Shown: positions 24,336 to 33,418, counted from the stretch's first letter. The stretch: 64,000 bases of DNA from an uncultured Oscillospiraceae bacterium (GCA_934462925.1 CAKSIT010000006.1:1-64000); one strand, 5' to 3'. Notes: generated by a model not told the origin, from the letters alone. Numbers and translations are program-made.

Positions 24336-24938
24336 TCAGCGACCCCTCAGCTTTCTGAGAATATAGAATACCAGTCCTAACAGACCGATAAGCAAAGCGC
24401 CCGCGCCGGCAACGATAATAGCGGGGTGAGCCGAGTAGTCTATTACCTTTATGTAGAGATTCGGCGCGTACGCGTCCATCTCCTCCTCCGTAAGCCCGAG
24501 ATAGCCCATGTAGTCGCGGTAAAGCCCTATGTCCTCGCTGTCCATCGCCGTCACCTTGCCCTTGAACGGCACAAACTCCGTTACAACGCCGTCCATCTGA
24601 CCGTATTGCTTTTCAAGCTTTGTGATAAGGTCGTTGCGCGGGGTGTAGAGCGAGATGAAACCCTCGCTGCCCGCGTCGATAAGGTAGTAGTAGCCAACGG
24701 TCTTTGTCCTGCCGCTGTCGTCGGTGTCGGTAAGCTCCGCATAGCTGCCGTAGTTGCCCGAAAGCACGCCCTCCACCATCATGCCCGCCTTGTAGTCCGT
24801 GTGGCGCAGGTCGTCGTAGCTGTAGGGCGTTTTCGCCTGGTCCGCAAGCTCGCCCGAGAAAATTACGATAGTAACAATGCCGATGATTATGAAGCCTATC
24901 GACGAGATAAGCTGCCTTATACCTCCAAAAAATCTCAT
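24336..24938 (-). CDS. Membrane protein with two TM helices, unknown function
   Basis: A 200-residue protein with an N-terminal TM helix (ISSIGFIIIGIVTIVIFSG), an extracytoplasmic part of about 130 residues (with a run of polar and tyrosine-rich sequence such as YYYLIDAGSEGFISLY), and a C-terminal TM helix (AIIVAGAGALLIGLLGLVFYIL) with a short basic tail. It begins the sirtuin-zinc ribbon-TPM-dtd-desulfurase operon. A family B repeat sits just upstream. I do not recognise the family. Confidence 0.7.
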   Translation of the reverse strand: MRFFGGIRQLISSIGFIIIGIVTIVIFSGELADQAKTPYSYDDLRHTDYKAGMMVEGVLSGNYGSYAELTDTDDSGRTKTVGYYYLIDAGSEGFISLYTPRNDLITKLEKQYGQMDGVVTEFVPFKGKVTAMDSEDIGLYRDYMGYLGLTEEEMDAYAPNLYIKVIDYSAHPAIIVAGAGALLIGLLGLVFYILRKLRGR

Positions 24939-24967
24939 GCCTTTTTTCTCCCTTTTAATTATTTTGT

Positions 24968-25126
24968 GGTCACCTCTAAAAACCGGTTTGAAAAGGGAAA
25001 ATGGGTAGAGTGCGCCGAATGCGAGGAAAGCCGACGAAGTAAGGCTGTATGCCTTACGAGGAGGCTTGAAGAAGCAGGCGGTGTGCTATACACATTTTCA
25101 CTCAAACAAGGTTTTTAGAGGTGACC
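24968..25126 (-). mobile_element. Repeat family B, copy B1 (159 bp)
   Basis: Starts GGTCACCTCTAAAAACC and ends in the exact inverse (GGTTTTTAGAGGTGACC), a perfect 17-bp terminal inverted repeat with weaker similarity for about 18 bp further in. It is bounded by a 4-bp direct repeat TTGT (24964-24967, 25127-25130). Its inside matches copy B2 in inverted orientation nearly base for base. No gene is encoded; a mobile non-autonomous (MITE-like) element is the best reading. Confidence 0.85.
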
Positions 25127-25131
25127 TTGTA

Positions 25132-28100
25132 TTATTTTGCCCTACGGCAGAAAAACCACACACTCGAGCCTGCAAGGCTTCCCGCAAGCTCCTTAAAGCC
25201 CGTAATCGCGCTTAAGCCCTCGCACAGGGCAAGCATCTGGGCGGCAAGCTCGCGCACGTCCTGCGGCTGCGCGGGGCGGCGCACGTAAAACTCCAGCGTG
25301 TCAACGTCAAGCAGGGCGGGTATAGCTCCGTATTTCTCCCGCCAGAGCGCCAGCACGCGGCTTACGTCCCGCTCGTCAACGCCGCCAAACACGCCGAACC
25401 TGCAAAGAACCCGCGCGGCGTCGTCAGCCGCCAGTTTGCAGGCAAGCATGGGGCATACCCCGCCGCCCGCGTTTCTTATCGTCACAAATTTTGTGAGCGG
25501 CACGCCCTGCGGGATATCGCCCGCCGCTCGCGCCTTTTCAAGCATGGCGCGCAGCCTTTCGTCATATGCGCCCTTGTCTGCCTTTGGCGGGCGCTTAAGC
25601 AAAGCCTCGGGCAGCTCGGGCGAGGCCTTTATAAGCAGCGGTGCGAACCCACGCGCGCCCGCCGCTTCAAACGCGCGGGAATACGCCTGCAAAAACGCCC
25701 TGTCCCCGTGCATTGTGACAAAGTGCGAGCATTCGCAGCCAAGCGCGCTGCTTGTAAGCGCGGCAAGGTTGTTTAGCGTTGTATGCTCGGGTATGCCGAG
25801 CGGCATTCGCACGGGCAGGTAATCGCCGCCCTGCGGCAAAAATAGCGTCATGTCTATCGCAATGCCCTCGTTAACGACTACCGCGGGCGCTTCGCCCAGC
25901 AGCTTTTCCAGCCGCTCCGCCGTTTTCGGGCGGGGAACGCGCGGCAGCTCCTCCCGCACGAGCAGCTGTACTGCGTCGCCTATGCCGCGCCCCTGCGGCA
26001 GCTGCGCTATCACAAGCTGCTGCGAAGCGTTCTCTAGCGCCTCCTTAAGCTGCTCCGAGCGCTTATGCCCGTCGCAGTCGCAGCATACCAGCGGGAAAAG
26101 AGTCCTGCCCGAACCGCGCGCTGCCTCTTTTATGGCGGCGAACATCTGCGCCGCAGTCTTAATCGGCAGCGCGCCGAGATATATGCAGGGCAGCCCGAGC
26201 CGTTTGTCGATGTCGTTCGAGGGGAAATAAAGCGACATAGCCGCGGGCAGCTGCGAGAACAGCAGCTCGCTTACGCGCTGCGTGCGTATAAGAGCGTCCG
26301 CCTTGCGGCTTACCGAGTAGCAGCCGCTTTCGCAGGGGATATACACGCGCGTTACGAGCGCGGGGTCGCGGCAGATTATTAAAGGCCGCACGCCGTAGCG
26401 CTCCGCAGCGCGCTGCGCCGCCTGCAAAATTTCCTGCGGTACAGGCTCGTCGTCCCGCGTAAACGGGGCTGTGATTTTCCTTATCGCTTCGCCGAACGTC
26501 GCCGCGGGGTAGTCCGAGGCGCACACGCGCGCGGTGCAGGCTTCGTCCGCAAACGCGCTCAGGCTGCCGACTGCCGCCTCCGTGCCGTCTATTATCAGCA
26601 GGGGAGCGCTGCCGTCCGCGCGGGCCTGCTCGGCTGCGCGCGCGTATTCTGCGGCAGCCTCGTCGCCGCCCGCGACGCTGCTGCACATATAGCCCAGCAG
26701 GTTCTCAGCCGCTTCCTCAAAAAACACCTGCCGCGAAAACTCGTTTGTGCGCAGGTCGAAGCGCATAAACGCGCGCGTTATTTTTGAAGCGAGCCTTGTA
26801 TAGTAGTCCTCGTCAAACGGCATAAAAAGGTACGCTTCGTCCTGAAACTCCGCGCTTTCGCAGCGCTCCTTGCCGAAGTATTCCTCCGCGCACCTGTCAA
26901 CGTCGCTCGGGAAGCCGTCGTCGCCGAAATAATAGTACGAGTCCGCGAAATCGCGGTATTCGTCCGCAATAAGCGAGTCGAAAAGCGCGCCGTCGTAGCG
27001 CTTTCGGATAAAATCGCGCAGGTCGGTGAGCGTGCCGTCCTTAACGCCGCGCACCACCTCGGGGAAGCGCTCCGTCAGCTCCTCGGAGCAGACGTCGCTT
27101 GCAATACACCAGCGCAGAAAAATCGCTATGTGGCTAAGCGCGTTCTTTTCGTCAACGGCAAGCCCCTTGCTGCGTATTGAAGCCAGATGCTCGCAGTCCC
27201 TGTCGAGCATTGCGTCCCAGAAGCCGCTCTGTGCGGGCGCGTAATCGCGCGGCACGGCGCTCGGGCGGTTTATGTCCACCACCCTGTTGAACGCAGCCCC
27301 GCCGAGCCGCTTCAGAAGCTCCTCCGCGCTGTTGTCAACCTTGTATATCATTTCCTCGCGGTAAATGGGAACTACCTCGAAAAACTCGACGGTTTCGCCG
27401 CTCGGCAGGGCGCAGGTGCGCGCGTCTTCGGGCAGCCAGTCGGGGTCTAAAAGCATTGTTGCGGACAGCCGCGTGTTCTCCGCAAAGGTTTCGCGGTTGT
27501 CTACGGTATGGCAGCGCCCCAGCCACGAGTCGCAGCTTACGGGCAGCCGCCCGAGATTTTTAAGCACGATAAGCGGCCAGTTCCATTCCTCTGCGGACTC
27601 GCCCACCTTCCACTCGGGCGGCAGGCGCATTATAAGCTCTATGCGCGCGGGCTGGTCGGCGTACTGCTCGGGAACGTCCATAGCGCGCGAGCCCATGCCG
27701 AACGTTACAAGCGTATAGTACCTGCGCTTTTCCGTTGGCGGAATAACGCAGATATCAACGTAAATGTCGGGTGCGCTCAGCTCCCTGTAAACCGACGGGA
27801 ACTCGCCGAAATGCGCCTTTATATGGTCCTCGAGCGCGTCCGCGTCGTCGTCCTCATAAAAGTCGCCGCCGCCGTCCTCGTCGCACTCCTCGTCCCCGAA
27901 AAGCTCGTCCTCTATCGTCTGCATATAAGCGTCGCAGTCTTCAAGGCAGCCCTCGGGCGGGTTGAGTATCATGCAGCGCGAAAAGCACGTTCTCGCGCGC
28001 TCGAGAATGTTCAGGCGCAGGTCGCTGTCGTTGTCGCATTCCTCGTCGTCTGCGGCGTTCACCAGCGCGTAGCCTAAGCAGTACTGCCAGCGCCAGCTGC

Positions 28101-28305
28101 TCTCCTGCCGCGCGCGCAGCCCCTCAAGCACTGCGATAGCCTTTTTGTACTCGCCCGTGCTGTTGTACGCGGTAGCAAGCTGCACTAAAATATCGTCGTC
28201 TACCTCTGCCTCGGGCAGCGCAAGCACGGTGCTGATTATCCGCTCATACTCGCCGTTTTCGCCCCATTCTGCTATGCGCTTAAGCAATTCGTCCTTGTTC
28301 ATCAA
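25132..28305 (-). CDS. Large multidomain protein: TPR, SUFU-like and DUF4253-like regions
   Basis: A 1057-residue soluble protein. Residues about 1-115 look like TPR-type helical repeats (YERIISTVLALPEAE, ATAYNSTGEYKKAIAVLEGL). A very acidic linker follows (about 135-160). Residues about 165-345 fit a suppressor-of-fused (SUFU) domain (YYTLVTFGMGSRAMDVP, then IELIMRLPPEWK, and LLDPDW). The rest is helical, and the C-terminus (YGAIPALLDVDTLEFYVRRP) resembles DUF4253. SUFU-like domains in bacteria are often found with immunity or toxin-related loci. There is no signal peptide. It stands alone, with no toxin recognisable beside it. The start could be the second Met (MNKDELL). Confidence 0.75.
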   Translation of the reverse strand: MMNKDELLKRIAEWGENGEYERIISTVLALPEAEVDDDILVQLATAYNSTGEYKKAIAVLEGLRARQESSWRWQYCLGYALVNAADDEECDNDSDLRLNILERARTCFSRCMILNPPEGCLEDCDAYMQTIEDELFGDEECDEDGGGDFYEDDDADALEDHIKAHFGEFPSVYRELSAPDIYVDICVIPPTEKRRYYTLVTFGMGSRAMDVPEQYADQPARIELIMRLPPEWKVGESAEEWNWPLIVLKNLGRLPVSCDSWLGRCHTVDNRETFAENTRLSATMLLDPDWLPEDARTCALPSGETVEFFEVVPIYREEMIYKVDNSAEELLKRLGGAAFNRVVDINRPSAVPRDYAPAQSGFWDAMLDRDCEHLASIRSKGLAVDEKNALSHIAIFLRWCIASDVCSEELTERFPEVVRGVKDGTLTDLRDFIRKRYDGALFDSLIADEYRDFADSYYYFGDDGFPSDVDRCAEEYFGKERCESAEFQDEAYLFMPFDEDYYTRLASKITRAFMRFDLRTNEFSRQVFFEEAAENLLGYMCSSVAGGDEAAAEYARAAEQARADGSAPLLIIDGTEAAVGSLSAFADEACTARVCASDYPAATFGEAIRKITAPFTRDDEPVPQEILQAAQRAAERYGVRPLIICRDPALVTRVYIPCESGCYSVSRKADALIRTQRVSELLFSQLPAAMSLYFPSNDIDKRLGLPCIYLGALPIKTAAQMFAAIKEAARGSGRTLFPLVCCDCDGHKRSEQLKEALENASQQLVIAQLPQGRGIGDAVQLLVREELPRVPRPKTAERLEKLLGEAPAVVVNEGIAIDMTLFLPQGGDYLPVRMPLGIPEHTTLNNLAALTSSALGCECSHFVTMHGDRAFLQAYSRAFEAAGARGFAPLLIKASPELPEALLKRPPKADKGAYDERLRAMLEKARAAGDIPQGVPLTKFVTIRNAGGGVCPMLACKLAADDAARVLCRFGVFGGVDERDVSRVLALWREKYGAIPALLDVDTLEFYVRRPAQPQDVRELAAQMLALCEGLSAITGFKELAGSLAGSSVWFFCRRAK

Positions 28306-28353
28306 TGCTCCTTTTTGCCGTGAAAAGCCGCCTGCGCGGCGTAAAAGCGCCGT

Positions 28354-28839
28354 TTAATCGTCCGCGCGGTTTGCCTTGCAGCAAAATTCCTCTGCGGTAA
28401 GCTTAAGTATAACAACGCTGTTAAGCATCTGCTCGGAATATTTCTGCTCCGTGCGGGTGTTCATGTACTTTTTGGTAATGCGGTTAAGTCCCGTTATCTT
28501 GTCGATACCGTTTATTATGTCGATAGTACCCGTGCCTGTTATGCACTCGTAATGCGCGGTGCAGGTGCAGGCGATATCCCCCTGTGCTATATCGATAAGG
28601 CGGTCTATCTCGAACGCCGCGTTGTTGTTCTCCTTGATAAGGTCTATTTTCTTGCCCTTTGCCGCGCAGTGGAAGTACAGCTCAAGGTGGTCGCTGTCAA
28701 GGTCGTAGCCGAAGCACATCGGTATTATGTAGGGAAAATCCCCGTTGAACAGCGCAAGGCGGCACACCTGCGCGCGAGAGAGTATCTGCTCTATTTCCTT
28801 TATATCCGTTATTTCGCGTTCCGCTCGTCTTATTCCCAT
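28354..28839 (-). CDS. Pyridoxamine 5'-phosphate oxidase-related flavin protein
   Basis: A 161-residue split-barrel flavin-binding protein. I chose the ATG at 28839 (MGIRRAEREI), which has GGGAGG upstream; the frame runs on to 28905 without a better start. The sequence AQVCRLALFNGDFPYIIPMCFGY and the following ELYFHCAAKGKKIDLI are typical of the PNPOx-like/NimA group, whose members bind FMN or haem and reduce varied substrates. NimA-type nitroimidazole resistance is possible but cannot be inferred from this alone. A hairpin upstream (28864-28880) is in the leader. Confidence 0.8.
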   Translation of the reverse strand: MGIRRAEREITDIKEIEQILSRAQVCRLALFNGDFPYIIPMCFGYDLDSDHLELYFHCAAKGKKIDLIKENNNAAFEIDRLIDIAQGDIACTCTAHYECITGTGTIDIINGIDKITGLNRITKKYMNTRTEQKYSEQMLNSVVILKLTAEEFCCKANRADD

Positions 28840-28880
28840 AGTAAAACCTCCCCATATATGTCTGCGGGGAAAAATCCCCG

Positions 28881-28920
28881 TATAAAACAACCACCCGCAA
28901 ACCATTCGATTCGCGGGCGG
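28881..28920 (-). terminator. Terminator after rpsT
   Basis: Minus strand stem CCGCCCGCGAA / TTTGCGGGTGG followed by TTGTTTTATA, 17 bp after the rpsT stop. Confidence 0.75.
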
Positions 28921-28936
28921 AATCCCTCACGGGAAA

Positions 28937-29182
28937 TCAAGCTGTTTCGTTTGCCTTCTTGGCAAGCTGGCTCTTGAGACGGGCTGCCTTGTTCTTGTGG
29001 ATAAGACCCTTGCCCACTGCCTTGTCAACGGTAACAACCGCTGTCTTTACAGCTGCTGCGTCAGCGCCCTCGGCACGTGCCTTCTTGAGTACGGTCTTGA
29101 ACTCGGACTTTGCAGCCTTGTTAGCGTCGTTTCTCTTCTTGGCAACGAGAACCCTTTTCTTAGCGGATTTAATATTCGGCAT
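28937..29182 (-). CDS. rpsT: 30S ribosomal protein S20
   Basis: An 81-residue basic protein that binds 16S rRNA in the small subunit. It starts MPNIKSAKKRVLVAKKRNDAN and keeps the family pattern of Lys/Arg/Ala-rich helices, with IHKNKAARLKSQLA at the C-terminus. ACGGAGGTG precedes the ATG. It has its own promoter and terminator, the usual monocistronic arrangement; in other bacteria S20 represses its own translation. The leader is over 100 nt. Confidence 0.97.
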   Translation of the reverse strand: MPNIKSAKKRVLVAKKRNDANKAAKSEFKTVLKKARAEGADAAAVKTAVVTVDKAVGKGLIHKNKAARLKSQLAKKANETA

Positions 29183-29311
29183 TTGTTTTCACCTCCGTAT
29201 CGGTTTTCGGGGGAATACGCCTGTTTACGGCTTATATATTTTCACCAAAAACTCGGCGCGTTATCACGGTATTATTGTGACCCCGATTCATTTTTTCTCA
29301 TAATACACTTA

Positions 29312-29340
29312 ATTATAGCACACGCATATCAAAAATGCAA
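29312..29340 (-). promoter_or_regulatory. Promoter of rpsT
   Basis: Minus strand: TTGCAT (29340-29335), 17 bp, perfect TATAAT (29317-29312). Transcription starts near 29305. Confidence 0.75.
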
Positions 29341-29366
29341 GGGGTTTTTGAAAATTTTTTCTGAAC

Positions 29367-29403
29367 CCGCTCACAAAGGCGCGTTTGCCGCGCGTGAGCG
29401 GCT
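29367..29403 (-). terminator. Terminator after the FtsX-type permease gene
   Basis: Minus strand stem CCGCTCACGCGCGGC / with TGAGCGG closing, then TTCAGAAAAAATTTTC; the T-run is broken, so termination may be incomplete. Confidence 0.5.
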
Positions 29404-29415
29404 TATTTGCGCGGC

Positions 29416-32193
29416 TTAGTCCTCGCCGAGCTTAAGCGCCTTGTTGATGTTTATGCGCTTTATAATCCCGCCGAGTACCGCGAAGCCGCCCGCGAGCATT
29501 ACCGCTATGATAACGTACATCTTAATATAGTCGCCCGCGTCGCCGCGCACGATAAACGGCGGCACTTGGTTCGCCGCGTCGTACATTGTGCGGAAAAGCG
29601 GCACGAATATGTCGCTTGCCATGCCCCCGACGACAAACCCCGCCGCTATAGAGGCGACTGACACCAGCAGCTGCTCGTAGCCGAGCGTCGCTATTATCTC
29701 CTTAAACGTAACGCCCATAGCGCGCAGCACGCCGAACTGCAGCGTGCGTGAGCGAATGGAAATCACCCAGTAAATAAGGAAGCCGATAAGGCTCATAAGC
29801 ATTATCACCACAAAGCCGAGCGTAAGCGCGCCGTTCATGCCCTGTAGCTCGGGGTCGGTCTTTTCCGCGATAAGCAGCTGCGAAGCGTCGGTAAGGCTCT
29901 GAAGCTTCATGTTCTTTTCGGCTATGTCGGCGTAAAGCTGCTCGCTAGTAGCGCCGTCCGCCATTTTCAGCCATACCTCGTACGGCTCAAGCTCGGTAAG
30001 CTTGCGTATATAGTTGTAGTTTGCAATTATATGGTCGGTGAGAACTGGAGCGCCGCTTATTTCCTCGGTCTGCGTGGGGTCTACTGCGGGCCAGTAGTCA
30101 ACAAAGGCTATTATGGTGAGGTCTATGCTGTCGTTGCCGCCCCAGCGCACGGTAACGGTGTCGCCCAGCTGGTAGCCCTTTTCTTCAAGCGAGCGGCTTG
30201 CAAGCGCGCCCGAGCGGCAGTCCACAAGAGCCGCGCAGTAGTTCCACCAATGCACGGGCAGCAGGTCGCTTCTGAACCACGCGGTCTGCGAGAACTTGCC
30301 CGGCTCTATCGCCATAAGCTCCGCGGAGCGCTGCCGCTCGCCGTTTACCGCGAGTGAAACGTCCGTGCGCAGCACCTTAGTCGCGCACTCAACGCCCGAA
30401 AGGCTCTCGTACTGCGAGAAATCGGGTTCTATGTAGCCGCTGTCGTCGTCGCTGCTTTCGGTGCGCCAGAACGCTCTCAGCACAACGTCCGCGCCCGTGG
30501 AATAGTAAATGCGGTCCGAGCGCGAGTTGTTTATCGCGCGCGCGGTGTTCGCGGAGAATATGCCAAGCCCGAACGTTATAACTAGGAACAGCATGAGAAA
30601 GCGCTCCCTGCCGCCCTGCGAGCGCGCAACGGAGGTTATCGCGACATACTGCGACACCGACCAGAACCTGCGCCCGAGGTGGTACACAAGCCGCAGCAGG
30701 TAAGGGTAGAGCCTTATAAACAGCAGCCCCGCGCCCATAATGAACATAGCCGCGAAAATAAAGTAGCGCGGGTTTATGCTGCCGTCGGAGGTGTACGTGC
30801 CGTCCGCAAACAGCCTGTTAATGCTGCGCGAGGCGAAATACCACCACACAAGCGAGCCGCCAAGCAGCAGCACGTCCGCGCCGAGCTTCTCCCAGAGCGC
30901 CATTTTTACAACGCGCGCCTTGCTCTGCTTGTACTTTACAATGGTGAGCTTTGAGGCGGGGATAATCGGCAGCATGGTAGTCGCAAAGAATATCGCTACC
31001 GCCAGCAGCGCGTAAGCGAACGCTCCCCACGAAAGCTTTGCTGCAAGCCCCGCGCGGTTCACAAACTCCAGAAAGCCGTTGGACACGCCGAGGAAGCGGC
31101 ACAGCGCAAGCCCTATAAACGGCGCTATGATAAGCGTTACAAGCCCAAGCACGCCCGTTTCCATCGCGTAAATGCCGAATATCTGACGCGAGGAAGCGCC
31201 GCGGCTTTTCAGCACGGCAATCTCGTTCTTTTCCTGCTCAACGTTAAGCTGCGACACCATGAAAAGGTAGAACGCCAGCATTATAAGCGAGGGTATCTGC
31301 AATATCCACAGCATTTGCCGCAGCTTATCCGCGCGCACGGCGTATTCCGTAAGAATGTCGTAAACGCCCATGCTGAACGAATAGCCGTTAGCGGGGTATA
31401 TCTCAAAGTCCTGCGCTATCGCCGCGGTTATCCTGTCGAGGGAGTTTAAGTCCATCTTCTGATAGTCGAACGCGCAGCGGAACGTCACGCCGCTTAGCAT
31501 TGTAACGCCCGTCTGCATATAGTCCCCCGTGAACAGGTCGTAGTCCATAAACAGCGCGTTCAGGTAGGAGTCGAACGTTTCGCTCCAGTAGGTGTCCTTT
31601 TCGTCCTTTGGCTCGAATATGCCGACTATCGTTACGGACAGCGGCTCGGACTGCGTGTAGAAGCTGTTTTGTATGCTGTAGGTGCGCCCGCACACCGCGC
31701 CTAAGTACTTAAGCGCCTCGGCGTCGCATATCACCTCGTAGCTGCCGTCCGCAGCGCGCTCGGCGCTGTACATTCTGCCCTCGGTTATGGTTATGTGGTC
31801 CTCTATGTCCGTCATGGCCATTACCTTGCTGCGGGTGCTTACAGCGCCCAGAAAGTACTGGAACTCGTCGAGCAGGATAAGCTTTTTGTTGGTGCTTGGC
31901 ATATCTATAAGCGCGGTGCGCTGCGCGGAAAGCTGCGAGAGCGTATCTGCCGCAGCCATGCGCTCCTCGTTTGAAAGGCGCAGCCCGAGCGCGCGCGTCG
32001 CCACGTATTCGCCGGGGTAAAGCCCCGTGTCCTGCTGATACGCCTGCATATCCTTTATAAGAATACGCTGCAAAGAGGAATCCATGTAAACGGGGACGGT
32101 ACTCATCATTCCCGCCGCCATAAGGAAGCCTATGAAAAGGCACAGCACCATAACGCGGGTGTTGAGCATTTTTCTGAAAAGAAGGGTAAGCAA
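29416..32193 (-). CDS. ABC transporter permease, FtsX/MacB type
   Basis: A 925-residue membrane protein with the FtsX-like layout: TM1 (MVLCLFIGFLMAAGMMSTVPVYMD), a large extracytoplasmic domain, three TM helices (about 300-420, LIMLAFYLFMVSQLNVEQEKNEIAVLKSRGASSRQI), a second block near 480-560, another extracytoplasmic domain, and a final three TMs (about 775-910, with LQFGVLRAMGVTFKEII). The K/RxRGAS and RAMG motifs are the coupling helices that contact the ATPase. It lies 21 bp after the adaptor gene, and no ATP-binding subunit is seen in the window. Efflux or envelope export is likely. Confidence 0.87.
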   Translation of the reverse strand: MLTLLFRKMLNTRVMVLCLFIGFLMAAGMMSTVPVYMDSSLQRILIKDMQAYQQDTGLYPGEYVATRALGLRLSNEERMAAADTLSQLSAQRTALIDMPSTNKKLILLDEFQYFLGAVSTRSKVMAMTDIEDHITITEGRMYSAERAADGSYEVICDAEALKYLGAVCGRTYSIQNSFYTQSEPLSVTIVGIFEPKDEKDTYWSETFDSYLNALFMDYDLFTGDYMQTGVTMLSGVTFRCAFDYQKMDLNSLDRITAAIAQDFEIYPANGYSFSMGVYDILTEYAVRADKLRQMLWILQIPSLIMLAFYLFMVSQLNVEQEKNEIAVLKSRGASSRQIFGIYAMETGVLGLVTLIIAPFIGLALCRFLGVSNGFLEFVNRAGLAAKLSWGAFAYALLAVAIFFATTMLPIIPASKLTIVKYKQSKARVVKMALWEKLGADVLLLGGSLVWWYFASRSINRLFADGTYTSDGSINPRYFIFAAMFIMGAGLLFIRLYPYLLRLVYHLGRRFWSVSQYVAITSVARSQGGRERFLMLFLVITFGLGIFSANTARAINNSRSDRIYYSTGADVVLRAFWRTESSDDDSGYIEPDFSQYESLSGVECATKVLRTDVSLAVNGERQRSAELMAIEPGKFSQTAWFRSDLLPVHWWNYCAALVDCRSGALASRSLEEKGYQLGDTVTVRWGGNDSIDLTIIAFVDYWPAVDPTQTEEISGAPVLTDHIIANYNYIRKLTELEPYEVWLKMADGATSEQLYADIAEKNMKLQSLTDASQLLIAEKTDPELQGMNGALTLGFVVIMLMSLIGFLIYWVISIRSRTLQFGVLRAMGVTFKEIIATLGYEQLLVSVASIAAGFVVGGMASDIFVPLFRTMYDAANQVPPFIVRGDAGDYIKMYVIIAVMLAGGFAVLGGIIKRININKALKLGED

Positions 32194-32214
32194 TTTGAAT
32201 ACCTCCGTTAAGCG

Positions 32215-33213
32215 TCAGCGGACGACAACCTTGTCGCCTGCGTTAAGACCGCTCACTATCTCTACCTCGGTGGCGTTCTCTATGCCTGTTACTATTTCCA
32301 CCTCGCGCTTGCTGTCGTTCTCGTCAAGTATAAACACGTACTTCCTGTCGCCGTCTGAGCGCACAAGGTTCTTGGAGATAACAACGGCGTTCTCGTGCGT
32401 TTCATAAACGGCGGTGATGTCCGCAAGCTGCCCCACGGTGAGTATCGAGGGCAGCCCGCCCGTAAACTCGCATAAAACGGACTCGGTATCCGCGGCAAGC
32501 TCGGGGTAGTCGTCGTAAAGCCCCTCCGTCACGGCGGCAGGCGTTTTGGAAACATAGCCCGCGAAGTCCTCGCCGCCTATGGTAAGCGTAACGTCTTTGC
32601 CGAGCGGGAACGATTTAAGCGAGCTTGACGTGTACTTTACGAAAAGATTGTTCGGGTCTACCACCTTAACAACGGTTTTGTAAGCGGTAACGGTAGAACC
32701 GGGCTTTATCTCGGCGGTAAAGCACACCTGCCCCGCCATTCCCGCGTACAGGCGGGAGTTCTGCATCTGCCGCTCGTACTCCGCGAGAGTGTTCTGCTGT
32801 ATCTCGTATTCGAGCGCCGCCTCCTGCGAGGTATTCGCGGAGAGTGCGGCTTTCTGCACGATAAGCTTCTGCTGCTCGTAAAGGTAGGGCAGCTCGCCCG
32901 TGTCAAGCTCGGCGAGAAGCTCGCCCTCCTCCACAAACTGGCCCGCGTTTACATATATCTTTTTGAGCGTGCCGCCGCTTTCGGGGAAAGCCGCGCTGTA
33001 CTCGCTCTTTGACGAGACGTAGCCCGTGGCTATGGTCTGGTCGGAAATGGTCTTTATGCGCGCGGTGTAGGTGGAGTACGCAACGTCCTCTACCGCGACC
33101 GTGGGCGGCTCTAAAAGCTCCTCCTCCGCAGGGAAGAAGTAGCAGCCCGAAAGCGAAAGCGCCGCAGCCGCAGCGGAAGCGAGCGCAGCCGCCCGCAGGA
33201 ATATATTCTTCAT
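32215..33213 (-). CDS. Periplasmic-adaptor (HlyD/MacA-like) lipoprotein
   Basis: A 332-residue membrane-fusion-type protein. I chose the ATG at 33213 (MKNIFLRAAAL) after GAGGAC; the frame starts 45 bp earlier. The lipobox SLSGC is at about residues 21-25. Then come the lipoyl/barrel-sandwich halves (GTLKKIYVNAGQFVEEGELLAELD and YAGMAGQVCFTAEIKPGSTV), a coiled-coil hairpin between them, and a C-terminal domain ending LVRSDGDRKYVFI and GLNAGDKVVVR. In a Gram-positive cell such adaptors serve MacB-like ABC permeases; the partner is the permease downstream. Confidence 0.85.
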   Translation of the reverse strand: MKNIFLRAAALASAAAAALSLSGCYFFPAEEELLEPPTVAVEDVAYSTYTARIKTISDQTIATGYVSSKSEYSAAFPESGGTLKKIYVNAGQFVEEGELLAELDTGELPYLYEQQKLIVQKAALSANTSQEAALEYEIQQNTLAEYERQMQNSRLYAGMAGQVCFTAEIKPGSTVTAYKTVVKVVDPNNLFVKYTSSSLKSFPLGKDVTLTIGGEDFAGYVSKTPAAVTEGLYDDYPELAADTESVLCEFTGGLPSILTVGQLADITAVYETHENAVVISKNLVRSDGDRKYVFILDENDSKREVEIVTGIENATEVEIVSGLNAGDKVVVR

Positions 33214-33384
33214 AAAACAAGTCCTCGTATAGTTGTGGAAAGCACCCTGCTCCCCCATATTAAACTATATCACGAATCGCGGAAAAAATAAAGGCTCTTT
33301 CGGAAAATATGTCAGAATAGATAAAAAAGCCGCCGCAGTTTGTGCCATTTCAACAAGCCCCTTAACGCGCTGAAATCCCGCAGA

Positions 33385-33412
33385 TTCAGACTGTCGAAAA
33401 AAGTTGCTTTTA
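33385..33412. repeat. Possible solo end of repeat family A
   Basis: CAGACTGTCGAAAAAAG matches the right terminus of family A (CAGACCGTCGAAAAA, read inward) but no element body follows before the next copy. It may be a remnant of an older insertion beside element A2. Confidence 0.4.
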
Positions 33413-33418
33413 CAGGCA

